This document shows positions 7,076 through 14,449 of a stretch of 14,449 bases of DNA, piece after piece (within the stretch, counting starts at the first letter, position 1; every line of letters starts with the position of its first letter). This stretch comes from Burkholderiaceae bacterium. GTDB lineage: Bacteria > Pseudomonadota > Gammaproteobacteria > Burkholderiales > Burkholderiaceae_C. Under the pieces are notes generated by a model. The model ran no database searches, had not been told where the DNA came from, and saw only the letters and a list, made by a program, of their open reading frames with translations. The translations under genes and the position numbers were made by a program. Where the stretch lies: contig JALQVQ010000061.1 of assembly GCA_023260315.1 (NCBI GenBank), positions 1 through 14,449 of the forward strand, written 5' to 3'.

Positions 7076-7714
7076 ATGGACAACTCGACGACCGATCTCA
7101 TAGTCAAGTCCCTCACCAAGGCGATTGTGGAGCATCGGCTCGAGCCCGGCTCCAAATTGGCAGAGCAAAAGCTGGCCGACCACTTTGGCGTATCCCGAAC
7201 ACTCATTCGGCAAGCGCTGTTTCGAATGAGCCAAAACCGTCTGGTTCGCATGGAACCAGCGCGGGGTGCCTTTGTCGCCAGCCCATCGGTTGAGGAGGCG
7301 CGGCAGGTTTTTGCTGTGCGCCGCATGCTCGAGGTTGAAATGGCCGTGCAGTTCACACGATCGGTCACACCGCAAAAAATAAAAACCTTGCGCGCGCACT
7401 TGCTGCGCGAGGCCGCCGCCGTCAACGACAGCGACACCACGACACGCACAGAACTGCTCGGTGATTTTCACGTGCGCATTGCGGAGCTCTTAGGCAACTT
7501 TGTGCTTGCCGAACTGTTGCGCGAATTGATCTCACGCTGCGCACTGATCACCCTCATGTACCAGAGCACGCAAGACGCCGAGTGCTCTACCAACGAGCAC
7601 ACCGCAATTGTCGACGCCATGGAAGCCGGCGACGAAGCCGCCGTCATCAAATGCATGTCGCATCACCTTGACGATGTTGAGCGCAGTTTGACATTCACCG
7701 CCGGCAATTGGTAA
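7076..7714 (+). CDS. GntR-family (FadR/FCD) transcriptional regulator
   Basis: A 212-residue regulator. Residues 5-70 form the GntR winged helix-turn-helix (LADHFGVSRTLIRQALFRM, then the wing RMEPARGAFVA). Residues 75-205 form an all-helical FCD effector domain, with GDFHVRIAELLGN and a late NEHTAIVDAMEAGDEAAVIKCM segment followed by HHLDDVE, whose histidines commonly help bind a metal or ligand. The frame is open 39 codons upstream to 6959, overlapping uraH, but that part lacks similarity; the ATG at 7076 places the DNA-binding domain at the N-terminus as in the family. It lies between uraH and puuE, so it likely senses a purine breakdown intermediate and controls both arms. It resembles HpxS-type purine regulators in setting, but the effector cannot be read from the sequence. 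Confidence 0.9.
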   Translation: MDNSTTDLIVKSLTKAIVEHRLEPGSKLAEQKLADHFGVSRTLIRQALFRMSQNRLVRMEPARGAFVASPSVEEARQVFAVRRMLEVEMAVQFTRSVTPQKIKTLRAHLLREAAAVNDSDTTTRTELLGDFHVRIAELLGNFVLAELLRELISRCALITLMYQSTQDAECSTNEHTAIVDAMEAGDEAAVIKCMSHHLDDVERSLTFTAGNW

Positions 7715-7759
7715 GCACACCAACCGATAGACATTTTTTACTCGCAGAGCGACCCCATC

Positions 7760-8707
7760 ATGATCTACGACAGCACAGCATCCTACCCACGCGATCTCAA
7801 AGGCTATGGCCGTGACGTACCACACGCCCAATGGCCAAACAAAGCACGCATCGCCGTGCAGTTTGTTTTGAACTACGAAGAAGGTGGCGAGAACAACATC
7901 CTGCATGGGGATGCCGGTTCCGAACAGTTTTTATCGGAAATGTTCAACCCCGCCAGCTATCCAGCGCGTCACATGAGCATGGACGGTATTTACGAATACG
8001 GCGCGCGAGCGGGGGTTTGGCGACTGCTTCGCGCCTTTGAAGCCCGAGGTCACCGACTGACCGTGTTTGGCGTCGCCACCGCTTTGCAACGTTACCCAGA
8101 ATTGGTCAGCGCTTTTCAGGCGCTGGGACACGAAATCGCCTGCCATGGGCTGAAATGGATTCACTACCAAAACACGCCCAAAGACCAGGAAGCCGCAGAC
8201 ATGGCGCAAGCCATGCAAATCATGACCGACCTCATGGGTGAACGCCCCCTCGGTTGGTACACCGGCCGTGACAGCCCAAACACCCACCAAATCGTTGCCG
8301 ATTTTGGCGGCTTTGCGTATGACGCAGATTATTACGGGGACGACCTGCCGTTCTGGATGACCGTCGAAAAGAGCAACGGCGACAAGACGAACCAATTGGT
8401 GGTGCCCTACACACTCGATTGCAACGACATGCGATTCGCCTTGCCACAAGGCTACGCCTACGGCGACCCGTTTTATCAGTACCTCAAGGACACCTTTGAC
8501 TGTCTCTATGCGGAAGGCGATCCAAACGGCCTGAACCAGCCCAAGATGATGAGCGTCGGTATGCACTGCCGTTTGCTCGGTCGCCCGGGACGTATCGCCG
8601 CCATCACCCGGTTTTTAGATTACATCGCACAACATGAGCAGGTCTGGGTGGCTCGCCGAATTGACATCGCCGACCACTGGCGTGCCACACATCCCTGCCC
8701 TATTTAA
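7760..8707 (+). CDS. puuE: Allantoinase PuuE (polysaccharide deacetylase fold)
   Basis: A 315-residue protein matching the PuuE type of allantoinase, which opens the hydantoin ring of allantoin to give allantoate. This family evolved from polysaccharide deacetylases and is unrelated to the metal-dependent AllB/PucH allantoinases. Diagnostic segments are RDLKGYGRDVPHAQWP, VQFVLNYEEGGENNILHGD, GVWRLLRAFEARGHRLTVFGVATAL, LGHEIACHGLKWIHY and PLGWYTGRDSPNTHQIV followed by YDADYYGDDLPFW. Length is normal. It follows the regulator by 45 bases and precedes uraD-allC by 23, probably in one transcript. A weak GAG-type ribosome site precedes the ATG. Confidence 0.95.
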   Translation: MIYDSTASYPRDLKGYGRDVPHAQWPNKARIAVQFVLNYEEGGENNILHGDAGSEQFLSEMFNPASYPARHMSMDGIYEYGARAGVWRLLRAFEARGHRLTVFGVATALQRYPELVSAFQALGHEIACHGLKWIHYQNTPKDQEAADMAQAMQIMTDLMGERPLGWYTGRDSPNTHQIVADFGGFAYDADYYGDDLPFWMTVEKSNGDKTNQLVVPYTLDCNDMRFALPQGYAYGDPFYQYLKDTFDCLYAEGDPNGLNQPKMMSVGMHCRLLGRPGRIAAITRFLDYIAQHEQVWVARRIDIADHWRATHPCPI

Positions 8708-8730
8708 AGCCATCAAAACCGGTGACACCC

Positions 8731-10497
8731 ATGACGCTAGAAGAATTGAATCGAGCCAGCACCGCTGACGCTGTCGCGTACCTCGAGGGTGTTTACGAAC
8801 ACTCCCCCTGGATCGCTGAACAGGCCATGGGGCAGCGGCCATTTGGTAGCCTCGCTGCGCTGAAGCTGGCGCTCGTACAAGCGCTTGATGCAGGTGGTCT
8901 GGAAGCCAAGCGTGCGCTCATTTGCGCACACCCCGAACTCGCTGGCAAAGCGATGGTGAGTCAATCACTGACAGCGGAGTCAACCAACGAGCAACAAAAA
9001 GCGGGCCTGACGCACTGCACGCCAGAGGAATTCGCGCACATTCAAGCGCTCAATAAAGCCTATAACGATCGCTTTGGTTTTCCATTCATCTTGGCTGTGA
9101 GGGGGCCGCGAGGCGAGGGGCTCACCAAGGCCCAAATCATCGCCGCATTCGAACGGCGACTAAAAGGTCACCCCGAATACGAACTGGCGGAATGCATTCG
9201 CAACATTCACCGCATTGCTGAGATTCGGTTGAACGATAAATTCAGCAACGATATCCGTACGGGCGAGATGCTCTGGGACTGGCATGAGGACTTGGCGCAG
9301 CACTCAGATGACGGCTACGCACAACGAGGCGAACTCACCGTCACCTACCTCACGCCAGCGCACCAGCGAGTCGCAGCGTCGTTGCGAGCGCGCATGCTGG
9401 CCTGCGGGTTTGACAGCGCCGAGATCGACGCGGTTGGCAACGTTGTGGGTATCTACAAAGCGGATGCAGCCCAACCGGCGCCCAAAACGCTGCTGACGGG
9501 CTCACACTACGACACGGTTCGCAACGGCGGTAAGTACGATGGCCGACTCGGCATTTTTACGCCAATGGCGTGCGTCAAAGCCCTGCGCGATGCAGGCAAA
9601 CGATTACCGTTTAATTTTGAGGTCGTCGGTTTCGCAGAAGAAGAAGGCCAGCGATACAAAGCAACGTTTTTGGGCTCTGGCGCACTCGTGGGCCAATTCG
9701 ATCCGCAATGGCTCGACCAAGCCGACGCCGATGGCATCACGATGCGTGCCGCCATGCAAGCGGCTGGGCTATCAATTGATGCGATCCCCACATTGCGACG
9801 GAACCCCGCTGACTACTTGGGCTTCATCGAAATTCACATCGAGCAGGGCCCCGTTCTGAACGAGCTGAACCTGCCCTTGGGCGTCGTCACCTCAATCAAC
9901 GGCAGTGCCCGCTACCAAGCCGAGATCATGGGTATGGCGAGCCACGCGGGCACCACCCCGATGGACCGACGCAGCGACGCTGTTGCGGGCTTTGCGGAGC
10001 TTGCCGTTTACCTTGAAAAGCGTGCCCAATCCGACCGCGACTCGGTCGCAACAGTGGGCATGCTCAACGTGCCCAGTGGCTCCATCAACGTGGTTCCTGG
10101 TCGTTGTCAGTTCAGTCTCGATATGCGGGCGCCCACGGATGTTCAGCGGGACGCACTGGTTGATGACGTTTTGCGCGAACTCTCCGATATCTGTGTTCGG
10201 CGTGGGCTTCACCATACGCTCGTCGAAACCGTCCGCGCCAGTGCCGCACCAAGCGACCCTGCCATGCAAGCAGGCTGGGAAGCGGCAGTCAAAGCGACGG
10301 GATTGCCTGTCTTCAAGCTACCCAGTGGCGCGGGACATGACGCCATGAAGCTTCACGAGGTCATGCCGCAAGCCATGTTATTTGTGCGCGGCGAGAACGG
10401 TGGTATCAGCCACAACCCACTTGAATCAACCACGGCCGATGACATGCAACTTGGCTTTGCCGCGATGTTGCATTTCCTCAACCATTTTCAACCGTAA
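8731..10497 (+). CDS. uraD-allC: Fused OHCU decarboxylase / allantoate amidohydrolase
   Basis: A 588-residue two-enzyme fusion. Residues 1-165 are UraD, which decarboxylates OHCU to S-allantoin: His67 (AHPELAG) and Glu87 (NEQQKAGL) match the catalytic residues described for zebrafish UraD, and FGFPFILAVRG and IRNIHRIAEIRL are typical. Residues about 175-588 are an M20-family allantoate amidohydrolase that converts allantoate to ureidoglycine, ammonia and CO2. Its metal ligands and catalytic residues are all visible: His259 (GSHYDTV), Asp270 (KYDG), Glu304/Glu305 (EEEGQRY), His369 (EIHIEQGP) and His561 (GISHNP). The linker is short, so both parts are likely folded side by side. A GTG three codons upstream (8722) is possible, but the ATG at 8731 fits better. 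The fused activities are separated in the pathway by PuuE, encoded just upstream. Such fusions occur in other Burkholderiales, as far as I recall. Confidence 0.94.
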   Translation: MTLEELNRASTADAVAYLEGVYEHSPWIAEQAMGQRPFGSLAALKLALVQALDAGGLEAKRALICAHPELAGKAMVSQSLTAESTNEQQKAGLTHCTPEEFAHIQALNKAYNDRFGFPFILAVRGPRGEGLTKAQIIAAFERRLKGHPEYELAECIRNIHRIAEIRLNDKFSNDIRTGEMLWDWHEDLAQHSDDGYAQRGELTVTYLTPAHQRVAASLRARMLACGFDSAEIDAVGNVVGIYKADAAQPAPKTLLTGSHYDTVRNGGKYDGRLGIFTPMACVKALRDAGKRLPFNFEVVGFAEEEGQRYKATFLGSGALVGQFDPQWLDQADADGITMRAAMQAAGLSIDAIPTLRRNPADYLGFIEIHIEQGPVLNELNLPLGVVTSINGSARYQAEIMGMASHAGTTPMDRRSDAVAGFAELAVYLEKRAQSDRDSVATVGMLNVPSGSINVVPGRCQFSLDMRAPTDVQRDALVDDVLRELSDICVRRGLHHTLVETVRASAAPSDPAMQAGWEAAVKATGLPVFKLPSGAGHDAMKLHEVMPQAMLFVRGENGGISHNPLESTTADDMQLGFAAMLHFLNHFQP

Positions 10498-10510
10498 CAA
10501 CCGGATCACC

Positions 10511-11785
10511 ATGTCAAACAACACCCAGCGCTACGACCAAATCGACCAATGGATCGACCAACATTTTGATGAGCAGGTCGAATTTTTAAAGGCGCTGGTC
10601 GCCGTCCCGACCGATACGCCACCCGGTAACAACACGCCACACGCCCTGCGAACCGCTGAGTTGCTCAAGGACTTCGGCTATACCGCAGAGCACCACGCCC
10701 CCCCGATCGAAATGGTCAGGGAAAACGGCATGGAAAGCGTCACCAACCTGATCGTGCGTCGACCGTTTGGTGCTGGCGGAAAAACCATCGCTCTCAACGC
10801 GCATGGTGACGTGGTACCGCCGGGTGAAGGTTGGACACACGACCCCTACGGCGGCGAGATCGTTGACGGCAAAATGTACGGCCGCGCCACGGCGGTCAGC
10901 AAGTGTGACTTCTCAACCTTCACCTTTGCAGTGCGCGCTCTTGAGGCGGCGGCAGACGTCACAAAGCTGAAAGGACAAGTGGAACTTCACTTTACCTACG
11001 ACGAAGAATTTGGCGGTATCTTGGGCCCGGACTATCTTTTGGCCAACAACCTCACAAAGCCCGATTTGATGATCGCCGCCGGGTTCAGCTATCAGGTCGT
11101 CACTGCCCACAACGGTTGCTTGCAAATGGAGGTCACCGTCAACGGCAACATGGCGCACGCGGCCATTCCAGAATCTGGCGTTGACGCCCTTCAAGGCGCA
11201 CACGCCATCATGGGCGAGCTTTACAAACAAAACGCGCTCTACAAGCAAATCACATCGCAGGTCGAGGGCATCACGCACCCGTACCTCAACATCGGCATGA
11301 TTTCTGGTGGTACCAACACCAACGTGGTTCCGGGTAAAGTGACTTTCAAACTTGACCGTCGCATGATTCCCGAAGAGGACACGGCGGCTGTCGAAGCCAA
11401 CCTTCGACAAATCATGGCCGATGCCGTGACCGCCTTCAACAAAGGCCGCAACGACGCCGGTATCTCGATCAGCATCAAGCGCCTCCTCATGTGCGAGGCC
11501 ATGAAGCCCTTGGCGGGTAACCAATCGCTGGTGCAGGCGCTACAAACACACGGCGAAACCATCTTTGGCGAACCCATCCCCGCACTGGGTACCCCGCTTT
11601 ACACGGATGTTCGCCTCTATGTTGAGCGCGGTATCCCAGGCGTTATCTACGGGGCCGGTCCTCGCACCGTCCTAGAATCGCATGCCAAGCGCGCCGATGA
11701 GCGCATTGACCTGGCCGACCTCCGCCGAGCAACCAAAGTGATAGCCAGAACGCTCGCAGATCTTTTAAGCTCTCCCACCGCTTAA
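10511..11785 (+). CDS. M20-family (ArgE/DapE-like) protein with altered metal site
   Basis: A 424-residue protein with the M20 fold: an N-terminal catalytic part, a dimerisation domain (about 200-310, VTVNGNMAHAAIPESGVDAL with His216) and a C-terminal catalytic part. Usual residues present are His98 and Asp100 (NAHGDVVP), Glu165/Glu166 (YDEEFGG) and the last His ligand, His391 (ESHAKRADE). The bridging Asp of the 'GRGxxDMKG' motif is Val129 (YGRATAVSKCD), and the Glu of 'GEPT' is Ala190 (IAAGFSY). In DapE these two bind Zn1. Asp133, one helical turn after Val129, might take over. So it may be a one-metal enzyme, a shifted-site enzyme or a non-catalytic partner. It follows uraD-allC by 13 bases and thus probably serves purine breakdown, perhaps acting on a ureidoglycolate-like or other N-carbamoyl/N-acyl compound; this is a guess. 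The Met at 10511 is chosen because the frame upstream overlaps uraD-allC and lacks similarity. Confidence 0.8.
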   Translation: MSNNTQRYDQIDQWIDQHFDEQVEFLKALVAVPTDTPPGNNTPHALRTAELLKDFGYTAEHHAPPIEMVRENGMESVTNLIVRRPFGAGGKTIALNAHGDVVPPGEGWTHDPYGGEIVDGKMYGRATAVSKCDFSTFTFAVRALEAAADVTKLKGQVELHFTYDEEFGGILGPDYLLANNLTKPDLMIAAGFSYQVVTAHNGCLQMEVTVNGNMAHAAIPESGVDALQGAHAIMGELYKQNALYKQITSQVEGITHPYLNIGMISGGTNTNVVPGKVTFKLDRRMIPEEDTAAVEANLRQIMADAVTAFNKGRNDAGISISIKRLLMCEAMKPLAGNQSLVQALQTHGETIFGEPIPALGTPLYTDVRLYVERGIPGVIYGAGPRTVLESHAKRADERIDLADLRRATKVIARTLADLLSSPTA

Positions 11786-11818
11786 AAACCAATACCACCC
11801 ACTTTCTAGGATCACCCC

Positions 11819-14110
11819 ATGTCAGCTGAAGATAGCTTGCGCGATGCCGCGCTGGATTACCACCGCAGCCCCCGCCACGGAAAAGTTTCTGTGACACCCA
11901 CCAAACCGCTGACAAACCAGCGCGACTTGTCGCTGGCCTACTCACCCGGTGTGGCCTACCCATGCTTGGCAATCGAAAAGGACCCCACCCTGGCGGCTGA
12001 ATACACCTCGCGTGGCAACTTAGTCGGTGTGGTGACCAACGGCACCGCCGTCCTGGGCTTGGGTGACATTGGCCCCTTGGCCAGTAAGCCAGTCATGGAA
12101 GGCAAAGGCTGTTTGTTCAAAAAGTTTGCCGGTATCGATGTGTTCGACATCGAACTCGCAGAACGTGACCCTGATAAATTGGTTGACATCATCGCGGCGC
12201 TGGAGCCGACTTTGGGCGGCATCAACCTCGAGGACATCAAGGCACCCGAGTGCTTCTATATCGAAAAGAAGCTGCGCGAGCGCATGAACATTCCCGTGTT
12301 CCATGATGACCAGCACGGTACGGCGATCATCTCAGCGGCGGCGCTCCTGAACGGTCTCGAATTGGTCAACAAGTCAATTGCGGATGTGAAGATCGCCGTC
12401 TCGGGCGCCGGTGCGGCCGCTATCGCGTGTTTGGACGTCATGGTTGGCCTCGGTGTCTCGCCGCGCAACATCTATGTGTGCGACTCAAAGGGCGTCATTT
12501 ATCAAGGCCGTCCCGGCGGCTTCGATGAATCAAAAGCACGCTACGCGCAAACCACCGATGCCCGAACACTCGCAGACGTTGTGGATGGTGCTGACGTGTT
12601 CTTGGGATGCTCAGCGCCAGGCGTCCTCACGGTTGACATGGTCAAGCGCATGGCGCGAGACCCTGTGATCTTGGCCTTGGCCAACCCTGAGCCTGAGATC
12701 CGTCCCGAGTTGGCGCGCGCGGCACGTCCCGATGTGATCATCGCCACTGGTCGCTCCGATTACCCCAACCAGGTCAACAACGTTCTGTGTTTCCCCTACA
12801 TCTTCCGGGGTGCGTTGGATTGCGGCGCAACCACCATCACTGAGGAAATGAAGCTCGCCTGTGTGCGTCAAATCGCCGACCTGGCCAAGGCCGAAACGAG
12901 TGACGAAGTCGCGGCTGCCTACGCGGGTGAAGAATTGGTTTTTGGACGCGACTACTTGATTCCAAAACCATTCGATTCACGCTTAATTTTGCGTATCGCG
13001 CCCGCCGTTGCGGCGGCCGCTGAGGCCTCTGGCGTTGCAACGCGTCCAATCAAAGACATGGCCGCCTACCGCCAAAGCCTGGAGCGCTTCATCTACCAAA
13101 CCGGTATCTTGATGCAGCCCGTTTTCAACGCCGCGAAAGTCGCAAAACCGGCCAATAAGCGTATCGCGATTGCCGAAGGCGAAGAGGAGCGCGCGTTGCG
13201 TGCCTGCCAACAAGCCATTGACGAAGGCCTGGCAGTCCCCATCCTCGTGGGTCGCCCCGCCGTGATTGAGGCACGCATCAAAAAGGCGGGTCTGCGCATA
13301 CAGATCGGTAAAGACGTCGAGGTGGTCAACCCAGAGGATGACCCCCGTTACCGCACCTACTGGGAGCGCTACCACGCGATCATGGGCCGCAATGGCGTGA
13401 GCCCTGAGAACGCCAAAGTCGCGGTGCGCCGCTCCAACACCTTGATCGCCGCCTTGATGGTGTCACTGGGTGATGCCGATGGCATGTTGTGCGGATTGGT
13501 TGGCAACTTTGACGCCCACCTGCGCCAAATCAGCGATGTACTGGGCAAAGCAAAAGGCGCCTCGACATTTGCGACCTGTAACGCACTGGTGCTCAGTGAG
13601 CGCACGCTGTTCATTGCGGACACATACGTGAACGATGACCCAACCGCACAACAGCTCGCCGAGATCGCGTCGATGACGGTGGCCGAGGTGCAGCGTTTTG
13701 GTATCCCGCCAAAGGTTGCCTTCTTATCGCACTCGAGTTTTGGTTCAAGCAGCAGCGCATCTGCCAAAAAGATGCGCTTAGCGCGTGACCTGTTCGCCGC
13801 TGCGAATCCCGACATCGAATGCGACGGTGAGATGCACGGCGATGCAGCGATGTCTGATGACATCCGCAAAGCCTATCTGCCAGGATCGACGCTCAGTGGG
13901 TCGGCAAACGTGCTGATCTGCCCCAACTTAGATTCCGCGAACATTTTGTTCAACGTTTTGAAGATGACCAGCAGCGAAGGCGTGACAGTGGGCCCCGTTC
14001 TCTTGGGCAGCAGCGCGCCTGTGCACATCCTGAACCAATCGTCGACCGTTCGCCGCTACGTCAACATGATCGCGCTGGCAGCGGCCAACGCGGGCGCGAG
14101 CAAGGCCTAA
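11819..14110 (+). CDS. maeB: NADP-dependent malic enzyme with phosphotransacetylase-like domain
   Basis: A 763-residue MaeB-type enzyme that converts malate to pyruvate and CO2 with NADP+. The malic-enzyme half (about 1-430) has the catalytic Tyr41 ([11 protein letters not shown]) and Lys96 (SKPVMEGK), which align with Tyr39 and Lys94 of E. coli MaeB, metal-site residues in [14 protein letters not shown] and [10 protein letters not shown], and a nucleotide-binding [14 protein letters not shown] stretch. The C-terminal half (about 431-763) is phosphotransacetylase-like ([39 protein letters not shown]); in E. coli this domain is thought to be regulatory, responding to acetyl-CoA, rather than a working acetyltransferase. 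An AGGA ribosome site lies 7 bases before the ATG. It follows the M20 gene by 33 bases with no visible terminator, so it may be co-transcribed with the purine genes, though maeB is often a stand-alone housekeeping gene. Confidence 0.96.
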   Translation: MSAEDSLRDAALDYHRSPRHGKVSVTPTKPLTNQRDLSLAYSPGVAYPCLAIEKDPTLAAEYTSRGNLVGVVTNGTAVLGLGDIGPLASKPVMEGKGCLFKKFAGIDVFDIELAERDPDKLVDIIAALEPTLGGINLEDIKAPECFYIEKKLRERMNIPVFHDDQHGTAIISAAALLNGLELVNKSIADVKIAVSGAGAAAIACLDVMVGLGVSPRNIYVCDSKGVIYQGRPGGFDESKARYAQTTDARTLADVVDGADVFLGCSAPGVLTVDMVKRMARDPVILALANPEPEIRPELARAARPDVIIATGRSDYPNQVNNVLCFPYIFRGALDCGATTITEEMKLACVRQIADLAKAETSDEVAAAYAGEELVFGRDYLIPKPFDSRLILRIAPAVAAAAEASGVATRPIKDMAAYRQSLERFIYQTGILMQPVFNAAKVAKPANKRIAIAEGEEERALRACQQAIDEGLAVPILVGRPAVIEARIKKAGLRIQIGKDVEVVNPEDDPRYRTYWERYHAIMGRNGVSPENAKVAVRRSNTLIAALMVSLGDADGMLCGLVGNFDAHLRQISDVLGKAKGASTFATCNALVLSERTLFIADTYVNDDPTAQQLAEIASMTVAEVQRFGIPPKVAFLSHSSFGSSSSASAKKMRLARDLFAAANPDIECDGEMHGDAAMSDDIRKAYLPGSTLSGSANVLICPNLDSANILFNVLKMTSSEGVTVGPVLLGSSAPVHILNQSSTVRRYVNMIALAAANAGASKA

Positions 14111-14449
14111 ACGCCACCGCCGATTGCTTGGGCGGTTGGCTGCGATGCGAGGTGCAGGGTTTGCGTGGGGAACGCAAACTCGGCACCGTGCCGTCCCACG
14201 ATGGCCATGATCTGCAGCAGAACATCCTCTTTGTCCGCGTGGAACTTCACCCACTCCGTGGTCTTTGTAAACGCATAAACCATGATGTCGAGTTGTGACG
14301 CGCCATAGCCATTGAAATGCACGATTTGCGTCGCACCTTGGTCAATGGCCGGGTGTTGCTTCAACATCGCGCGGATGTCGTCATAGAAGAGAATGCGGAT
14401 CGTTTGGTTATAGGTCTTTTCAATAAACCCAGGGGGCTCCACGTCAAGA
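14107..14449 (-). CDS. MscS-family mechanosensitive channel, C-terminal part
   Basis: Only the last 114 or so codons lie in the window; the gene continues past the right edge. The visible part is the cytoplasmic a/b domain of a small-conductance mechanosensitive channel: TYNQTIRILFYDDIRAMLKQHP, HFNGYGASQLDIMVYAFTKT, EWVKFHADKEDVLLQIMAIV and the terminal HGAEFAFPTQTLHL, which is typical of YnaI/YbdG-like MscS proteins. A GTG at 14442 is almost surely an internal Val codon because the similarity and frame continue to the edge. Its TAG stop overlaps the maeB TAA stop from the opposite strand. No functional tie to purine breakdown is expected. Confidence 0.88.
   Translation of the reverse strand, partial: LDVEPPGFIEKTYNQTIRILFYDDIRAMLKQHPAIDQGATQIVHFNGYGASQLDIMVYAFTKTTEWVKFHADKEDVLLQIMAIVGRHGAEFAFPTQTLHLASQPTAQAIGGGV

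Noticed and set aside
10382..10510. Longer N-terminus of the M20 protein overlapping uraD-allC
   Set aside because: It would be out of frame inside the conserved AllC C-terminus and has no similarity to M20 proteins.
10503..10513. Shared GGATCACC before the ATG of the M20 gene and of maeB as a special regulatory element
   Set aside because: It only places a GGA/AGGA ribosome site at normal distance; two copies in one run of genes are not enough to claim more.

Overview
This window looks like part of a bacterial chromosome from a betaproteobacterium, most likely of the order Burkholderiales. The reasons are the moderately high GC content, the gene order (two-subunit xanthine dehydrogenase with two XdhC-type helpers, divergent from uraH, GntR regulator, puuE and uraD), the fused UraD-AllC protein and a MaeB-type malic enzyme. 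The organism call is inference from family resemblance; no rRNA or other marker is present.

Left part, minus strand (about 96-5741): a purine-oxidation operon read right to left, xdhA (FeS/FAD subunit), xdhB (molybdenum subunit), xdhC (cofactor-insertion chaperone) and a second XdhC/CoxI-family gene. The last gene has an odd C-terminus, and the sequence beyond it (1-128) looks more AT-rich and unrelated, so it may be an insertion junction. The 250-base gap upstream of xdhA holds a perfect GC-rich dyad and is shared with a divergent gene for a proline/glutamate-repeat lipoprotein with a TonB-like C-terminal domain (5992-6609).

Middle (6618-7714): uraH (5-hydroxyisourate hydrolase, minus) and a GntR/FCD-family regulator (plus) diverge from a 101-base gap. 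That gap contains two near-identical 9-base boxes whose starts are 21 bases apart, a good candidate for the regulator's operator.

Right part, plus strand (7760-14110): puuE (allantoinase), a fused uraD-allC gene (OHCU decarboxylase plus allantoate amidohydrolase), an M20-family protein that lacks two of the usual metal ligands, and maeB (NADP-malic enzyme with a phosphotransacetylase-like domain). Gaps are 13-45 bases and no terminator is visible between them. A truncated MscS-family channel gene runs off the right edge on the minus strand, and its stop codon overlaps that of maeB.

Together the genes encode hypoxanthine/xanthine to urate (XdhAB), 5-hydroxyisourate to OHCU (UraH), OHCU to S-allantoin (UraD domain), allantoin to allantoate (PuuE) and allantoate to ureidoglycine with release of ammonia and CO2 (AllC domain). 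The urate-oxidising enzyme and a recognised ureidoglycolate-processing enzyme are not in the window. The most interesting unknown is the metal-ligand-depleted M20 protein placed directly after the fused uraD-allC gene.
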